From Sphingosinicella soli (GTDB taxonomy: Bacteria > Pseudomonadota > Alphaproteobacteria > Sphingomonadales > Sphingomonadaceae), in contig NZ_JACHNZ010000001.1 in NCBI RefSeq assembly GCF_014199685.1, positions 124,001 through 188,000 on the forward strand: a stretch of DNA of 64,000 nt. Direction: 5' to 3'. How positions within the stretch are numbered: the stretch's first letter is position 1; each line of letters starts with the position of its first letter. Under the pieces are notes generated by a model, which was not told where the DNA came from, did not search any database, and was given only the letters and a program-made list of their open reading frames with translations. Shown here piece after piece: positions 8,759 to 20,088 of the stretch. The translations under genes were made by a program, and so were the position numbers.

Positions 8759-9919
8759 CTATAGTCTTATGGTTGCGGTCGCCTGGGCCGCGATGCCTTC
8801 ACTACGTCCGGTGAAACCGAGCTTCTCGGTTGTTGTGGCCTTGATGCTAACCCGCTCGTCCGGCAGCCGCAACAACGCGGCCACGCGCACGCGCATCGCC
8901 ATGCGAAACGGCCCGACCCTGGGCGTTTCGCAGATGATCGTGACATCGACATGATCGATGATGCCGCCCCGCGCCAGGATGAGATCGCGGGCGTGGGTGA
9001 GAAAAAGGTCCGACGGCGCGCCGCGCCACCTGGGATCGCTCGGAGGGAAATGGTCGCCGATGTCGCCCATCGCTGCGGCGCCGAGCAGGGCGTCGGTGAG
9101 GGCGTGGAGGCCGACGTCGGCGTCGCTGTGGCCGATGAGGCCGTGGCTGTGGGGCACCTTGATGCCGCAGAGCCAGACATGGTCGCCGGGGCCGAATCGG
9201 TGGACGTCGAAGCCCTGCCCGACGCGGGTGACGAGGCGGGCGGTGAGGAGGGCTTCGGCGCGGGTGAAATCGGCCGGGTAGGTGAGCTTGGCGAGGCTTT
9301 CGTCGCCTTCGACAAACGCGACGGTGAGCCCGGCCGCGAGGGCGACGGCGACGTCGTCTGTGGCATCCGGCCGAGACTGTGCGTGCGCGCTGCGTATGGC
9401 GGCGTACCGAAACGCCTGCGGGGTCTGGACGCGCTTCAGGCGGCTGCGGTCCACCTCGCCGTCGGCGTGGGTTTCGCCGGTGCGGAGGCTGTCGACGATG
9501 GGGAGGGCCGGGACGGCGCCTTCGTTTTCGGCGAGCGCGGACAGCAGCCGGTCGATGACGTCATGCGGGAGCAGGGGGCGGGCGGCATCGTGAATCAGGA
9601 CGAGGTCGGGCGCAAAAGCGGCAAGCGCTTCGAGACCCCGTTGCACCGAGCCCTGCCGCGTCGCACCGCCGTGGACCGACAGGGCGCCCATTCCCTGCGT
9701 CGCGTCCGAGAAGGCGGCATCGTCTTCCCGGTGGATGACCGCCACGACCCGGCCGATGCGCGGATGCCCCGCGAGGGCTGCGATCGCACGGCGGATTACG
9801 GACTCGCCGGCCAGAAGCCGGTATTGTTTCGGCGCGCCTTCGCCCGCGCGGGAGCCTCTCCCGGCGGCAACGACGATGGCGGCGACCTTTGGCGCTTCGT
9901 TCTTTGGCGCTGCGTTCAT
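8759..9919 (-). CDS. ispDF: Bifunctional IspD/IspF of the MEP isoprenoid pathway
   Basis: A fusion of 386 residues. Residues 10-225 are 2-C-methyl-D-erythritol 4-phosphate cytidylyltransferase ([19 protein letters not shown] nucleotide loop, [15 protein letters not shown]). Residues 228-386 are 2-C-methyl-D-erythritol 2,4-cyclodiphosphate synthase, with the metal site D238/H240 in GQGFDVHRF and the [11 protein letters not shown] motif. The two halves catalyse non-consecutive steps, the intervening kinase being IspE (59.6 kb). The fusion is common in alphaproteobacteria. The gene is 13 bases downstream of pncC's start on the same strand, with pncC following it. Confidence 0.95.
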   Translation of the reverse strand: MNAAPKNEAPKVAAIVVAAGRGSRAGEGAPKQYRLLAGESVIRRAIAALAGHPRIGRVVAVIHREDDAAFSDATQGMGALSVHGGATRQGSVQRGLEALAAFAPDLVLIHDAARPLLPHDVIDRLLSALAENEGAVPALPIVDSLRTGETHADGEVDRSRLKRVQTPQAFRYAAIRSAHAQSRPDATDDVAVALAAGLTVAFVEGDESLAKLTYPADFTRAEALLTARLVTRVGQGFDVHRFGPGDHVWLCGIKVPHSHGLIGHSDADVGLHALTDALLGAAAMGDIGDHFPPSDPRWRGAPSDLFLTHARDLILARGGIIDHVDVTIICETPRVGPFRMAMRVRVAALLRLPDERVSIKATTTEKLGFTGRSEGIAAQATATIRL

Positions 9920-10005
9920 GGCGGGCGGCTTTAGCGCAGGCTGTGCTTGCCGAACAGCCCTGCTTGGGCTATGCGCCGTGCCTTATTTTTGGGCAGCCGA
10001 ACACA

Positions 10006-11001
10006 GTGCCGAAACTGAAGCCAATTTCGATCGGACCGGTGAGGATCGACCAGCCGGTCATTCTGGCGCCGATGACCGGCGTCACCGACCTGCCGTTCCG
10101 CAAGGCGGTGAAGCGCTTCGGCGCGGGCCTTACCGTGACCGAGATGATCGCAAGCCAGGCGATGGTGCGCGAGACGCGCCAGTCGCTGCAGAAGGCGGCG
10201 TGGGATCCGTGCGAAGAGCCGATCTCGATGCAGCTTGCGGGCTGCGAGCCCGGCATCATGGCGGAAGCCGCGAAGCTGAACGCCGATCGCGGCGCGGCGA
10301 TCATCGACATCAACATGGGCTGCCCGGTGAAGAAAATCGTGAACGGTCACGCCGGTTCCTCGCTGATGCGCGACCTGAAACTCGCGGCATCGCTGATCGA
10401 GGCGACGGTGAAGGCGGTCGACCTGCCGGTGACGCTGAAAATGCGCATGGGCTGGGACCACGGCAGCCTGAACGCGCCTGAACTCGCGCGGATCGCCGAA
10501 GACCTCGGCATCAAGCTGATTACGGTCCACGGCCGGACGCGCAACCAGATGTATTCGGGAAGCGCCGACTGGGCATTCGTGCGCAACGTGAAAAATGCGG
10601 TTTCGCTGCCCGTGGTGGTGAACGGCGACATCTGCTCGGTGGAAGACGCCCGCACGGCGCTCGAACAGTCCGGCGCGGACGCGGTGATGGTGGGGCGGGG
10701 GGCTTACGGGCGCCCGTGGCTGCTCGGCGAGGTGATGGCCGACCTCTGCGATCACCGCTTCAAGGCGCCCACGATCGAGGAACAGTATCACCTGATCCTT
10801 GAACAGTACGAGATGATGCTGGAGCTTTACGGCACCGAAACCGGCGTCAACCTGGCGCGCAAGCACATCGGCTGGTACACCAAGGGGATGCACGGCTCCG
10901 CCGAGTTCCGCAACAGCGTCAACCAGGTCGGCGATCCCGCACGGGTGAAGGCGATGCTCCGCGAATTCTACGCGCCCTGGCTCGCCCGGGCGGCCGCCTG
11001 A
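10006..11001 (+). CDS. dusB: tRNA-dihydrouridine synthase B
   Basis: FMN-dependent enzyme that reduces a uridine in the tRNA D-loop. Read from GTG 10006, the protein is 331 residues, begins [14 protein letters not shown], and has the catalytic cysteine C106 in [10 protein letters not shown] and the substrate/FMN segment [12 protein letters not shown]. The frame is open further upstream to an ATG at 9889, but that would overlap divergent ispDF and add 39 residues unlike the family, so GTG is preferred. It is the first gene of the dusB-ntrB-ntrC-ntrY-ntrX-hfq-hflX run. Confidence 0.93.
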   Translation: MPKLKPISIGPVRIDQPVILAPMTGVTDLPFRKAVKRFGAGLTVTEMIASQAMVRETRQSLQKAAWDPCEEPISMQLAGCEPGIMAEAAKLNADRGAAIIDINMGCPVKKIVNGHAGSSLMRDLKLAASLIEATVKAVDLPVTLKMRMGWDHGSLNAPELARIAEDLGIKLITVHGRTRNQMYSGSADWAFVRNVKNAVSLPVVVNGDICSVEDARTALEQSGADAVMVGRGAYGRPWLLGEVMADLCDHRFKAPTIEEQYHLILEQYEMMLELYGTETGVNLARKHIGWYTKGMHGSAEFRNSVNQVGDPARVKAMLREFYAPWLARAAA

Positions 11002-11002
11002 C

Positions 11003-12090
11003 ATGGCCACCGTGCCCGCGGTTCCCCTGGTTCCCCCGCCATCCGCCGACGATCTGCTGGCGAGTCTTCCGATCCCGATCGTCCTCATCGACGCAAGCGG
11101 CGCGCCCGCGCGGATGAACACCGCCGCCGAGGATATGTTCAACCTCAGCGAACCGGCACTCGTCGATCGCGGCTGGGGCGCGATCTTCCCGGAAGACAGC
11201 GCCGTGCGCGCCGTGCTTTTCGAAGCGGTCGTCACCGGGGGCGAGTTCGCGGCGTATGACCTCGAGATCGCATTCATCGGCGGGCGCCGTATCCTCGCCG
11301 ACCTGCTGGTTTCGCCCGTACCCGATTCGCCGGGCTGGTCGACGCTGGTGTTCCAGCGCCGGGCGGCGGCGACGATGGTGAACCGGCAGCGCGAACAGGT
11401 AGGGGCGGCGAAAACCGCAGTCGGGGTTGCCGCCATGCTCGCGCACGAGATCAAGAACCCGCTTTCGGGCATTCGCGGCGCCGCGCAGCTTCTGGCGCAG
11501 GACGGCGACCCCGAACTTACCGATCTTATCTGCACGGAGGTCGATCGCATCAGTACGCTGATCGATTCGATGGAGGAGTTCACGGACACGCGGCCGTTGA
11601 AGCGGCAGCCGGAAAACATCCACCTGATCCTCGGGCACGTCCGCCGCCTTGCCGAGCACGGCTTCGCGCGCGATGTCGAGTTCGAGGAGGAATACGACCC
11701 CTCGTTGCCGGACGTGGACGGGGACCGGGATGCGCTCATCCAGATTTTCGTGAACCTCGTGAAGAATGCGAGTGAAGCCACAGGAAACAAAGGAAAGATA
11801 CGCCTGCGTAGCGCCTATCGGCACGGCCTCAAGGTTGCGGTGAAGGGCTCCAAGCGGCGCATGTCCGTGCCCATCGAGGTCTGCGTGATCGACGACGGCC
11901 CCGGCGCGCCCGCCGACGTCGCCGAACACCTGTTCGATCCGTTCGTCTCGACGAAGCCCGGCGGCACGGGGCTCGGGCTCGCGCTCGTCGCCAAGCTCGT
12001 GGGCGATCATGGCGGGCTTATCGAGTACGACCGGCACAACAATCCGCCGCGCACGATCTTCCGCGTGCTCCTGCCGACGGCGACCAGCCT

Positions 12091-12094
<4 letters not shown>
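11003..12094 (+). CDS. ntrB: Nitrogen regulation sensor histidine kinase NtrB
   Basis: Cytoplasmic kinase of 363 residues without membrane segments. It has an N-terminal PAS domain (about 15-120), a HisKA H-box ([15 protein letters not shown], about 148-162), and an HATPase_c domain with N box (NLVKNASEA), G1 (DDGPG) and G2 ([10 protein letters not shown]) motifs. NtrB phosphorylates or dephosphorylates NtrC according to the uridylylation state of the PII protein. It starts one base after the dusB stop codon, and its stop overlaps the ntrC start (GTGA). Confidence 0.94.
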
Positions 12095-13560
<1,466 letters not shown>

Positions 13561-13639
13561 TTTCAGCGCCGGATCGTGACCGGGCGGTTGCAACTGTGTA
13601 TTTGCGGCAACAGCCAAAGTGGTTAAGCTGCATTTGAAC

Positions 13640-15910
13640 ATGTCCGCGACTGCATCCTCCAAGCCCGCATCGCCTCGCCGCAGGATGCGTCGCCGCATCA
13701 GCCGATGGGTCTCGCGCGTCGAACTTTATCCCCGGCTTGAAGTCGCGCTGGGGCTGATCGCCGTCGCGGTGGGCTGCGCAAGTTATTTTGCGCTCACCGA
13801 CACGTTCTTCACGGCCGCCAATACGCCCTCGGGGCGGACGATCCTTCTGGTGGCGAATCTCGTGCCGCTGATGACGCTTCTCGTGCTGATCGGCCGCCGC
13901 TTCGTGATCCTGCGCGTCAACCGGCGCCGGGGGCTGGCGGGCGCGCGGATGCACGTTCGCATGGTGGCCCTGTTTTCGGCGATCGCCGCGATCCCAACCC
14001 TGCTCGTCGTCGTGTTCGCGTCGCTGCTTTTCCAGTTCGGCACGCAGTTCTGGTTTTCGGACAATGCGCGAACCGTGCTGGAAAACGCCGAACAGGTCGC
14101 GCATTCCTACGTCGCCGAAAACCGGCAGCGCATCGTTGCCGACATCGAGGCGATGGGCACGGACGTTTACGAATACGCCAACAGCTACGGCATCGATTCT
14201 TCAGGCTTTGCTGACGGCCTTGCGTTTCAGGTCGCGGCCCGCAACCTGACCGAGGCGAGCGTGTTCACGCTGAACGGCGACGATTATCATATCTACGCCG
14301 CCGTGGGCATGAACGGCGCGCCGCTTGCACAGCGCATTCTGCCCACCGACATCGCGCGTGCACGCTCCGGCCGCGCGAGCGTGCTCGCCACGGCCTCCGA
14401 TCGGGTGGAGGCCATCGTCCGGATCGATCCGCTGCTCGAACGCTACGTTTACGTCAGCCGGAGCGTCGATCCTGCCGTGCTGCAGTCCGCACAGCGGGCG
14501 GAGGGCGCGATGAACGAATATGAAGCGCTGCTCGCGCGCTCCAAAAGCCTGCAGTGGCAGTTCAATCTTGCGCTGTTCGTCATCGCCCTGCTGATCCTTG
14601 CGGCGGCGATCCTTTCGGCCTTGTGGCTTGCGAACCGCCTTGTCGCGCCGATCGGGCGCCTGGTGCGCGCCGCCGAGAGGGTGGGCGGGGGCGACCTTGC
14701 AGCGCGTGTTCCCGTGCGAAACAGCCCGGATGAAGTGGGCACGCTCGCGCGGACCTTCAACCGCATGACGCGCCAGCTTCAAGCGCAGACGAGCGCGCTC
14801 GTTACGGCAAACGAACAGCTCGATGCGCGGCGACAGTTTACCGAAGCGGTGCTTTCGAGCGTTTCCGCCGGCGTCATCTCCATCGACGAAGACGGCCATA
14901 TCCGCCTTGTCAGCCATTCGGCCGCCGATCTGCTGGAAATCACCGAAGAAGCGCTCGGCGGCATGACCATCGAGGAGGCGGTTCCCGAATTCACGGCGCT
15001 TCTTGAAGAGACGCGTGCGTCGGGGCAGGCATCGGGGCAGGTGCGTATCGCGCGCGGCAACGATGTGCAGTCGCTGCTGGTGCGCATGGGCGGCGTTTCA
15101 GGCGGCAGCCGCGGCTATGTGATTACCTTCGACGACATCACCCAGCAGCTCGCCGACCAGCGGCGCGCGGCGTGGGCCGACGTGGCGCGGCGCATCGCCC
15201 ACGAGATCAAGAACCCGCTGACCCCCATTCAGCTTTCGGCCGAGCGTCTGCAGCGGCGCTACGGCAACAAGATCGAAGAGGACGCGGACACGTTCCGAAG
15301 CCTGACCGAAACGATTGTGCGGCAGGTGGGCGACCTGCGCCAGATGGTGGACGAATTCTCGTCGTTCGCGCGCATGCCCAAGCCCGTGTTCCGCCCTGAA
15401 TCGTTCCTCGAGATCGCCCGGCAGGCGCTGTTTCTGCAGGAGGTCGCGCACAGCGATTTCGACTACCAGATGGATGTGCCGGCAGGCTTGCCGCCGTTCA
15501 TCTGCGATCGGCGGCAGATCGCCCAGGCGCTTACCAACCTCCTCAAGAACGCCTCTGAATCCGTCAGTGCGCGTTGCAAGGATGGTGAGATCGAAGGCCG
15601 CATCGCCCTCTCGGCGACATTCGCCGAGCCCGATACGCTCGTCGTGACGGTGACAGACAACGGCATCGGGCTCCCCGCGAGCCAGCGCGACCGGCTGACC
15701 GAGCCCTATGTCACCACCCGCGTGAAGGGCACCGGCCTCGGCCTTGCGATCGTGAAGAAGATCGTGGAGGAGCATGACGGCACGCTCGACCTTCGAGATG
15801 CTGAAGGCGGCGGCGCCGCTGCGGTGATGAGTTTCGATCTGGCCGCGTTGCAGGCCCATGTCGTGCAGGAGCCGGGCGTTCCGGAAAAAGTCGCAGTTCA
15901 GCAAAGGTAG
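13640..15910 (+). CDS. ntrY: Membrane-bound sensor histidine kinase NtrY
   Basis: Large transmembrane kinase of about 756 residues. The N-terminal third carries several hydrophobic helices (around LIAVAVGCASYFAL, ILLVANLVPLMTLLVLI and ALFSAIAAIPTLLVVVFASLL) and a periplasmic sensor loop, then another helix, a HAMP domain (RLVAPIGRLVRAAERVGGG), a PAS domain, the H-box [15 protein letters not shown] and an HATPase_c domain (NLLKNASES, DNGIGLP, GTGLGLAI). It pairs with NtrX. An in-frame GTG at 13619 would add 7 residues; neither start has a clear Shine-Dalgarno. Confidence 0.94.
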   Translation: MSATASSKPASPRRRMRRRISRWVSRVELYPRLEVALGLIAVAVGCASYFALTDTFFTAANTPSGRTILLVANLVPLMTLLVLIGRRFVILRVNRRRGLAGARMHVRMVALFSAIAAIPTLLVVVFASLLFQFGTQFWFSDNARTVLENAEQVAHSYVAENRQRIVADIEAMGTDVYEYANSYGIDSSGFADGLAFQVAARNLTEASVFTLNGDDYHIYAAVGMNGAPLAQRILPTDIARARSGRASVLATASDRVEAIVRIDPLLERYVYVSRSVDPAVLQSAQRAEGAMNEYEALLARSKSLQWQFNLALFVIALLILAAAILSALWLANRLVAPIGRLVRAAERVGGGDLAARVPVRNSPDEVGTLARTFNRMTRQLQAQTSALVTANEQLDARRQFTEAVLSSVSAGVISIDEDGHIRLVSHSAADLLEITEEALGGMTIEEAVPEFTALLEETRASGQASGQVRIARGNDVQSLLVRMGGVSGGSRGYVITFDDITQQLADQRRAAWADVARRIAHEIKNPLTPIQLSAERLQRRYGNKIEEDADTFRSLTETIVRQVGDLRQMVDEFSSFARMPKPVFRPESFLEIARQALFLQEVAHSDFDYQMDVPAGLPPFICDRRQIAQALTNLLKNASESVSARCKDGEIEGRIALSATFAEPDTLVVTVTDNGIGLPASQRDRLTEPYVTTRVKGTGLGLAIVKKIVEEHDGTLDLRDAEGGGAAAVMSFDLAALQAHVVQEPGVPEKVAVQQR

Positions 15911-15914
15911 ATGT

Positions 15915-17318
15915 GTGGCGCTTGATATTTTGATCGTCGACGATGAAGCCGATATCCGGGAACTGATTGCCGGTGTTCTGGAGGACGAAGGCTATGAGAC
16001 GCGCACGGCAGGGGACAGCGACAGTGCGCTCGCCGCGCTCAGCGAACGTCTGCCCAGCCTGCTCGTGCTCGATATCTGGCTGCAGGGATCGAAACTCGAC
16101 GGCATCGAGCTTCTGGAGGTCGTGAAGCAGCGCAGTCCGGGGCTGCCCGTCATCATGATTTCCGGCCACGGCAACGTCGAAACGGCGGTCGCGGCGATCA
16201 AGCGCGGCGCCTATGATTTCATCGAGAAACCGTTTCAGGCCGACCAGCTGATCCATACCGTGGAACGCGCGACGGAGGCTGAGCGTCTGCGGCGCGAGAA
16301 CGAGGAGCTTCGCTCGCGCGCTGGCATCGAAGGCGAAATCACGGGTTCGTCCGCGATGATCAACGGCGTGCGCGCGACGCTGAAGCGCGTCGCCGCGACG
16401 GGCAGCCGCGTGCTCGTCGACGGGCCGCCGGGATCGGGCAAGGAAGTCGCCGCGCGCCTGCTGCACCAGTGGTCTCCGCGCGCCAACGGCCCCTTCGTCG
16501 TCGTCGCGGCCGCGCGGCTTCACCCGGACCGCTTCGAAGACGAGCTGTTCGGTGTCGAAGAGGACGGCCAGCCCGTCCGCATCGGCCTTTTCGAACAGGC
16601 CCACGGCGGCACGCTGTTCCTCGATGAAGTCGCCGACATGCCGCTCGCGACGCAGGCGCGCATCCTGCGCGTGCTCACCGAGCAGATGTTCCAGCGCGTG
16701 GGCGGCGCGCGCAGCGTGAAGGTCGACGTGCGTGTCGTGAGCAGCACATCGCGCCACCTTGCCGGGGAAATTTCCGCCGGACGCTTCCGTGAAGACCTGT
16801 TCTACCGCCTCAGCGTCGTACCCGTACACCTGCCGGCACTGGCCGAGCGGCGTGAGGATATCGGCGAACTGGTCGATTATTTTCTGGCCAAGCTCGCAGC
16901 GGAACGCCGAATTCCGACGCCCCGAATCAGCGATGACGCGATGGCCGCGCTCCAGACCTACGATTGGCCGGGAAATGTTCGCCAGCTGCGCAACATCATC
17001 GAGCGCACGCTGATTCTCATGCCGCCGGAACGCGCGCAGCGCATCGAGGTGGACATGCTGCCATCGGAAATCATCGCCGAGCCCGCCAAGCTGATGCCCA
17101 ACGAGGCGGTGCGTTCGATCATGGGCACACCGCTGCGGGAAGCCCGCGAATCCTTCGAACGCGAGTATTTGCGCGTTCAGATTCGCCGTTTCTCGGGGAA
17201 TATCTCGCGAACGGCGGTTTTTATCGGCATGGAACGCTCCGCGCTTCACCGGAAGCTGAAGGCGCTCGGCCTCTCCGATCCCGGGAAAGCCGATGATGAA
17301 GTCAATTCCGACACTTGA
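15915..17318 (+). CDS. ntrX: Response regulator NtrX, AAA+ type without the sigma-54 contact loop
   Basis: A response regulator of 467 residues from GTG 15915, preceded by AAAGG. The receiver has D53 (VLDIWLQGSKLDG). The AAA+ domain has Walker A GPPGSGKE (170-177) and Walker [12 protein letters not shown]. The GAFTGA loop is missing: after ELFGV the sequence reads EEDGQPVRIGLFEQAHGG. The C-terminal Fis-type HTH is SRTAVFIGMERSALHRKLKALG. Without the loop it is unlikely to open sigma-54 promoters, so it probably acts as a conventional activator or repressor. It follows ntrY by 4 bases. Confidence 0.94.
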   Translation: MALDILIVDDEADIRELIAGVLEDEGYETRTAGDSDSALAALSERLPSLLVLDIWLQGSKLDGIELLEVVKQRSPGLPVIMISGHGNVETAVAAIKRGAYDFIEKPFQADQLIHTVERATEAERLRRENEELRSRAGIEGEITGSSAMINGVRATLKRVAATGSRVLVDGPPGSGKEVAARLLHQWSPRANGPFVVVAAARLHPDRFEDELFGVEEDGQPVRIGLFEQAHGGTLFLDEVADMPLATQARILRVLTEQMFQRVGGARSVKVDVRVVSSTSRHLAGEISAGRFREDLFYRLSVVPVHLPALAERREDIGELVDYFLAKLAAERRIPTPRISDDAMAALQTYDWPGNVRQLRNIIERTLILMPPERAQRIEVDMLPSEIIAEPAKLMPNEAVRSIMGTPLREARESFEREYLRVQIRRFSGNISRTAVFIGMERSALHRKLKALGLSDPGKADDEVNSDT

Positions 17319-17343
17319 CGGGAAGCGCCTGACCCCCAAATAG
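17315..17343 (+). promoter_or_regulatory. Candidate promoter upstream of hfq
   Basis: TTGACG at 17315-17320, overlapping the ntrX stop region, and AAATAG at 17338-17343 are 17 bases apart. The -35 is good and the -10 weak. A separate hfq promoter would make sense because the RNA chaperone is needed more widely than NtrX. Confidence 0.3.
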
Positions 17344-17395
17344 TGTGCCCGCGCCTACGGCAATCAGGTGCAGTGTAAAAGGATTCGAGGGGCAC

Positions 17396-17644
17396 ATGGC
17401 AGACAAGGCCAATAACTTGCAGGACGTGTTCCTGAACGCGGTCCGTAAGAGCAAGACGCCGGTGACGATGTTTCTCGTAAACGGCGTAAAACTGCAGGGT
17501 GTGATCACCTGGTTCGATAATTTTTCGGTTCTGCTTCGTCGCGATGGTCATTCGCAGCTTGTCTACAAGCATGCGATTTCCACGATCATGCCGGCGAGCC
17601 CCGTGCAATTGTTTGAGCCCGAGAAAGACGGCGACGACGATTGA
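17396..17644 (+). CDS. hfq: RNA chaperone Hfq
   Basis: An Sm-like protein of 82 residues that forms a hexamer and helps small RNAs pair with mRNAs. It starts [14 protein letters not shown]; the Sm1 region ([23 protein letters not shown]) and the Sm2 signature YKHAISTI are intact, followed by a short acidic tail. The ATG is preceded by GAGGGG. An in-frame upstream ATG at 17345 is not supported. Its stop codon overlaps the hflX TTG start. Confidence 0.97.
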   Translation: MADKANNLQDVFLNAVRKSKTPVTMFLVNGVKLQGVITWFDNFSVLLRRDGHSQLVYKHAISTIMPASPVQLFEPEKDGDDD

Positions 17645-19005
17645 CCGACCCTGACGCCGGAACGCCGCCGGATTCGGGGGGCAGACGGCGTAAGCAGTTC
17701 CAAAGCTACGGCGCACACGATGATGTCCATGACGTCAGCGTCGGCACGAAGGCGCTTGTCATCGTGCCCGATATCGTGCGCCGCGACGTCGCTGCGCGTC
17801 GAGACCCCGAAGCCCGCCTTCAAGAAGCCGAAAGTCTGGCCGGTGCGATCGCGCTCGACGTGGTCGCAACGCGCATCATCCGCGTGCGCGACCCGCGGCC
17901 CGCCACGCTGTTCGGCGCGGGGCAGGTGGAGGCGATCGCCGCGCTTGCAAAGGAGACCTGCGCTGCACTCACCGTCGTGGACGGCGCGCTTTCCGCGCTT
18001 CAGCAGCGCAACCTGGAAACCGGCACCGGAACCAAGGTGATCGACCGCACCGGGCTTATCCTCGAAATCTTCGGGGAGAGGGCGGCGACGCGCGAAGGCC
18101 GCCTGCAGGTGGAACTCGCGCACCTCGGCTATCAGGCGAGCCGCCTCGTGCGATCGTGGACCCACCTCGAGCGCCAGCGCGGCGGCTTCGGCTTCCTCGG
18201 CGGCCCCGGCGAGACGCAGATCGAGACCGACCGCCGCCTGATCCGCGAGCGTATGGCGCGGCTTCGCAAAGACCTCGGCGAAGTGACCCGCACGCGCGGG
18301 CTGCAGCGGCGCCAGCGCAAGAAGGCGCCGTATCCCGTGATCGCGCTCGTGGGCTACACGAACGCCGGGAAATCAACGCTTTTCAACCACCTGACCGGCG
18401 CTTCGGTGATGGCGAAAGACCTGCTGTTCGCGACGCTGGACCCTACGATGCGGTCAATCGCGCTGCCGGGTATCGACAAGGCGATCCTTTCCGACACCGT
18501 CGGTTTTGTCTCCGAACTGCCGACCATGCTCGTCGCCGCCTTCCGGGCCACGCTGGAGGAGGTGCTGGACGCGGACATCATCGTCCATGTCCGGGATATC
18601 GCGCATCCGGAGAGCGATGCCCAGAAACGCGACGTCATCGATGTGCTGACCGAACTCGGCGTCGATCCGGGGGGCGGGCGGCCCATGATCGAAGCGCTGA
18701 ACAAGGCCGATCTGCTTGATCCCGAGACGCGCAAAATGGCGCTCGAACAGGCGGCCGCACCGAACAGCGTGCTGCTGTCGGCGGTGAGCGGGGAAGGGGT
18801 GGACGACCTCCGCAAGCTGATCTCCGACACGCTGCTGCGCGATGCGCGCGTCCACAGTTTCGTCGTGAAGGCGGGAGACGGCAAGCGACTGGCGTGGCTG
18901 GAAAATAACGGGCTGGTGCTGAAACGCCGCATGAAGGGCGAGTCCGTGGAACTTCAGGTGCGGATCGGCGACGAGGACAAGTCGCGTTTTCTGGCGATGC
19001 CCTAA
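17641..19005 (+). CDS. hflX: Ribosome-associated GTPase HflX
   Basis: GTPase of 454 residues. The N-terminal HflX domain (about 35-195, with [17 protein letters not shown] and [18 protein letters not shown]) is followed by a glycine-rich coiled segment and the G domain: G1 [10 protein letters not shown]3 DTVGFV and G4 NKAD. HflX binds the ribosome and can split stalled 70S particles after heat or antibiotic stress. The start is TTG overlapping the hfq stop (TTGA), so translation is probably coupled. Its TAA shares bases with the stop of convergent mazG. Confidence 0.94.
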   Translation: MTDPDAGTPPDSGGRRRKQFQSYGAHDDVHDVSVGTKALVIVPDIVRRDVAARRDPEARLQEAESLAGAIALDVVATRIIRVRDPRPATLFGAGQVEAIAALAKETCAALTVVDGALSALQQRNLETGTGTKVIDRTGLILEIFGERAATREGRLQVELAHLGYQASRLVRSWTHLERQRGGFGFLGGPGETQIETDRRLIRERMARLRKDLGEVTRTRGLQRRQRKKAPYPVIALVGYTNAGKSTLFNHLTGASVMAKDLLFATLDPTMRSIALPGIDKAILSDTVGFVSELPTMLVAAFRATLEEVLDADIIVHVRDIAHPESDAQKRDVIDVLTELGVDPGGGRPMIEALNKADLLDPETRKMALEQAAAPNSVLLSAVSGEGVDDLRKLISDTLLRDARVHSFVVKAGDGKRLAWLENNGLVLKRRMKGESVELQVRIGDEDKSRFLAMP

Positions 19006-19769
19006 CGCTCCGCCGCTTTCACACGCTGCCACAGCGTTTCCAGCGCCTCTATATTCATATCCGACAACGGCTTGGCGGCAATGTCTTCCACGGCGGTGAA
19101 GCGGCGTTCGAACTTCGCATTCGCGGTGCGCAAGGCGTCTTCAGCGTCGATGCCGAGATGCCGGGCATAATTGACGACGGAAAACAGCAGATCGCCGACT
19201 TCACCGGCGCGGGATGCATCGTCGGCGGCCGCGACCTCGGCCAGTTCTTCGTCGATCTTTGCGCGCGGGCCTTCGGCGCCGGGCCAATCGAAGCCGACGC
19301 GGGCGGCGCGGCGCTGCAGCTTCTGCGCGCGCATCAGCGCGGGTAGGCCAAGCGCGACACCGGCGAGCGCACCCTGATTGCCGCGCTCGCGGGCCTTGTG
19401 GTCTTCCCACGCCAACGTCTGGGCATCGGCGTCCGCAACGCTGGCGTCGCCGAACACATGCGGATGGCGGCGGACCATCTTGTCCGCGATTGCCGATGTG
19501 ACGTCAGCCAGTGTGAAATGCCCGGCTTCGGCGGCCATTTGCGAATGGTACACAACCTGAAGCAGCAGGTCGCCGAGTTCGCCCTTGAGATCGGCCATAT
19601 CGCCGCGCGCGATGGCATCGGCGACCTCGTAGGCTTCCTCGATCGTGTAGGGCGCGATCGAGGCGAAGTCCTGTGCGATATCCCACGGGCAGCCGCTTGC
19701 CGGATCGCGCAGCGCGCGCATCACATCGACAAGGCGGGTATAGGCCTGGGCGGCGGTTTCGGTGCTCAT
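19002..19769 (-). CDS. mazG: Nucleoside triphosphate pyrophosphohydrolase MazG
   Basis: All-alpha NTP pyrophosphatase of 255 residues starting MSTETAAQAYTRLVDVM. The first MazG domain carries DPASGCPWDIAQDF, EEAYEVADAI and the GELGDLLLQVVYHSQMA metal-binding helix; the second carries a related EELAEV...EVGDLLFSVVNYAR repeat. The enzyme hydrolyses (d)NTPs to monophosphates and can lower ppGpp or remove damaged nucleotides. Its stop (CTA on the plus strand, 19002-19004) overlaps the hflX TAA in the four bases CTAA. An in-frame ATG 57 bases upstream is not needed. Confidence 0.94.
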   Translation of the reverse strand: MSTETAAQAYTRLVDVMRALRDPASGCPWDIAQDFASIAPYTIEEAYEVADAIARGDMADLKGELGDLLLQVVYHSQMAAEAGHFTLADVTSAIADKMVRRHPHVFGDASVADADAQTLAWEDHKARERGNQGALAGVALGLPALMRAQKLQRRAARVGFDWPGAEGPRAKIDEELAEVAAADDASRAGEVGDLLFSVVNYARHLGIDAEDALRTANAKFERRFTAVEDIAAKPLSDMNIEALETLWQRVKAAER

Positions 19770-20088
19770 GAGAGTCCGCGTAGCCGCCGCAGTGGATGAC
19801 GCGCAAGTGGGCGAAGTGGAGGCCAATCACGTTGAGGGTGCCCTGGCCGGACGATCATAATACAACGATAATATATATTATGTTAAATACACGATTGGGA
19901 TCAACCTCCATTCGGGCCATCCCCCCGGTGATCCGCAGCCATTTTCGCGGCCGCGCCGTGTGAGGTCTGATCGGCACCCGATGATCTGCGTTTCCGCAAC
20001 GAAACGAGGGAGCCGAACGGCGCGTTTTGCGTTAGCAGTGCAATTCTGAAAAAGACGCTGGGGCAACCGGACTACAGCCGGAGAACAA
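19770..20088. other. Intergenic region between divergent mazG and the phospholipase D gene
   Basis: This 319-base stretch has no convincing gene. It contains an AT-rich island (19850-19895) with a perfect 14-bp palindrome at 19868-19881, unusual against the GC-rich background. The mazG and pld genes read outward, so it must hold both promoters. I see no clear terminator or riboswitch fold in it. Confidence 0.6.
19868..19881. repeat. Perfect 14-bp AT-only palindrome
   Basis: ATAATATATATTAT is its own reverse complement. It sits in the divergent promoter region between mazG and the phospholipase D gene and could be a regulator binding site or simply an AT-rich melting region. Confidence 0.6.

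Noticed and set aside
9931-11790. Long minus-strand open frame across dusB and ntrB
   Set aside because: It is antisense to two clear genes, rich in Arg/His/Ala, and has no recognisable domain. Such frames are expected by chance in GC-rich DNA.
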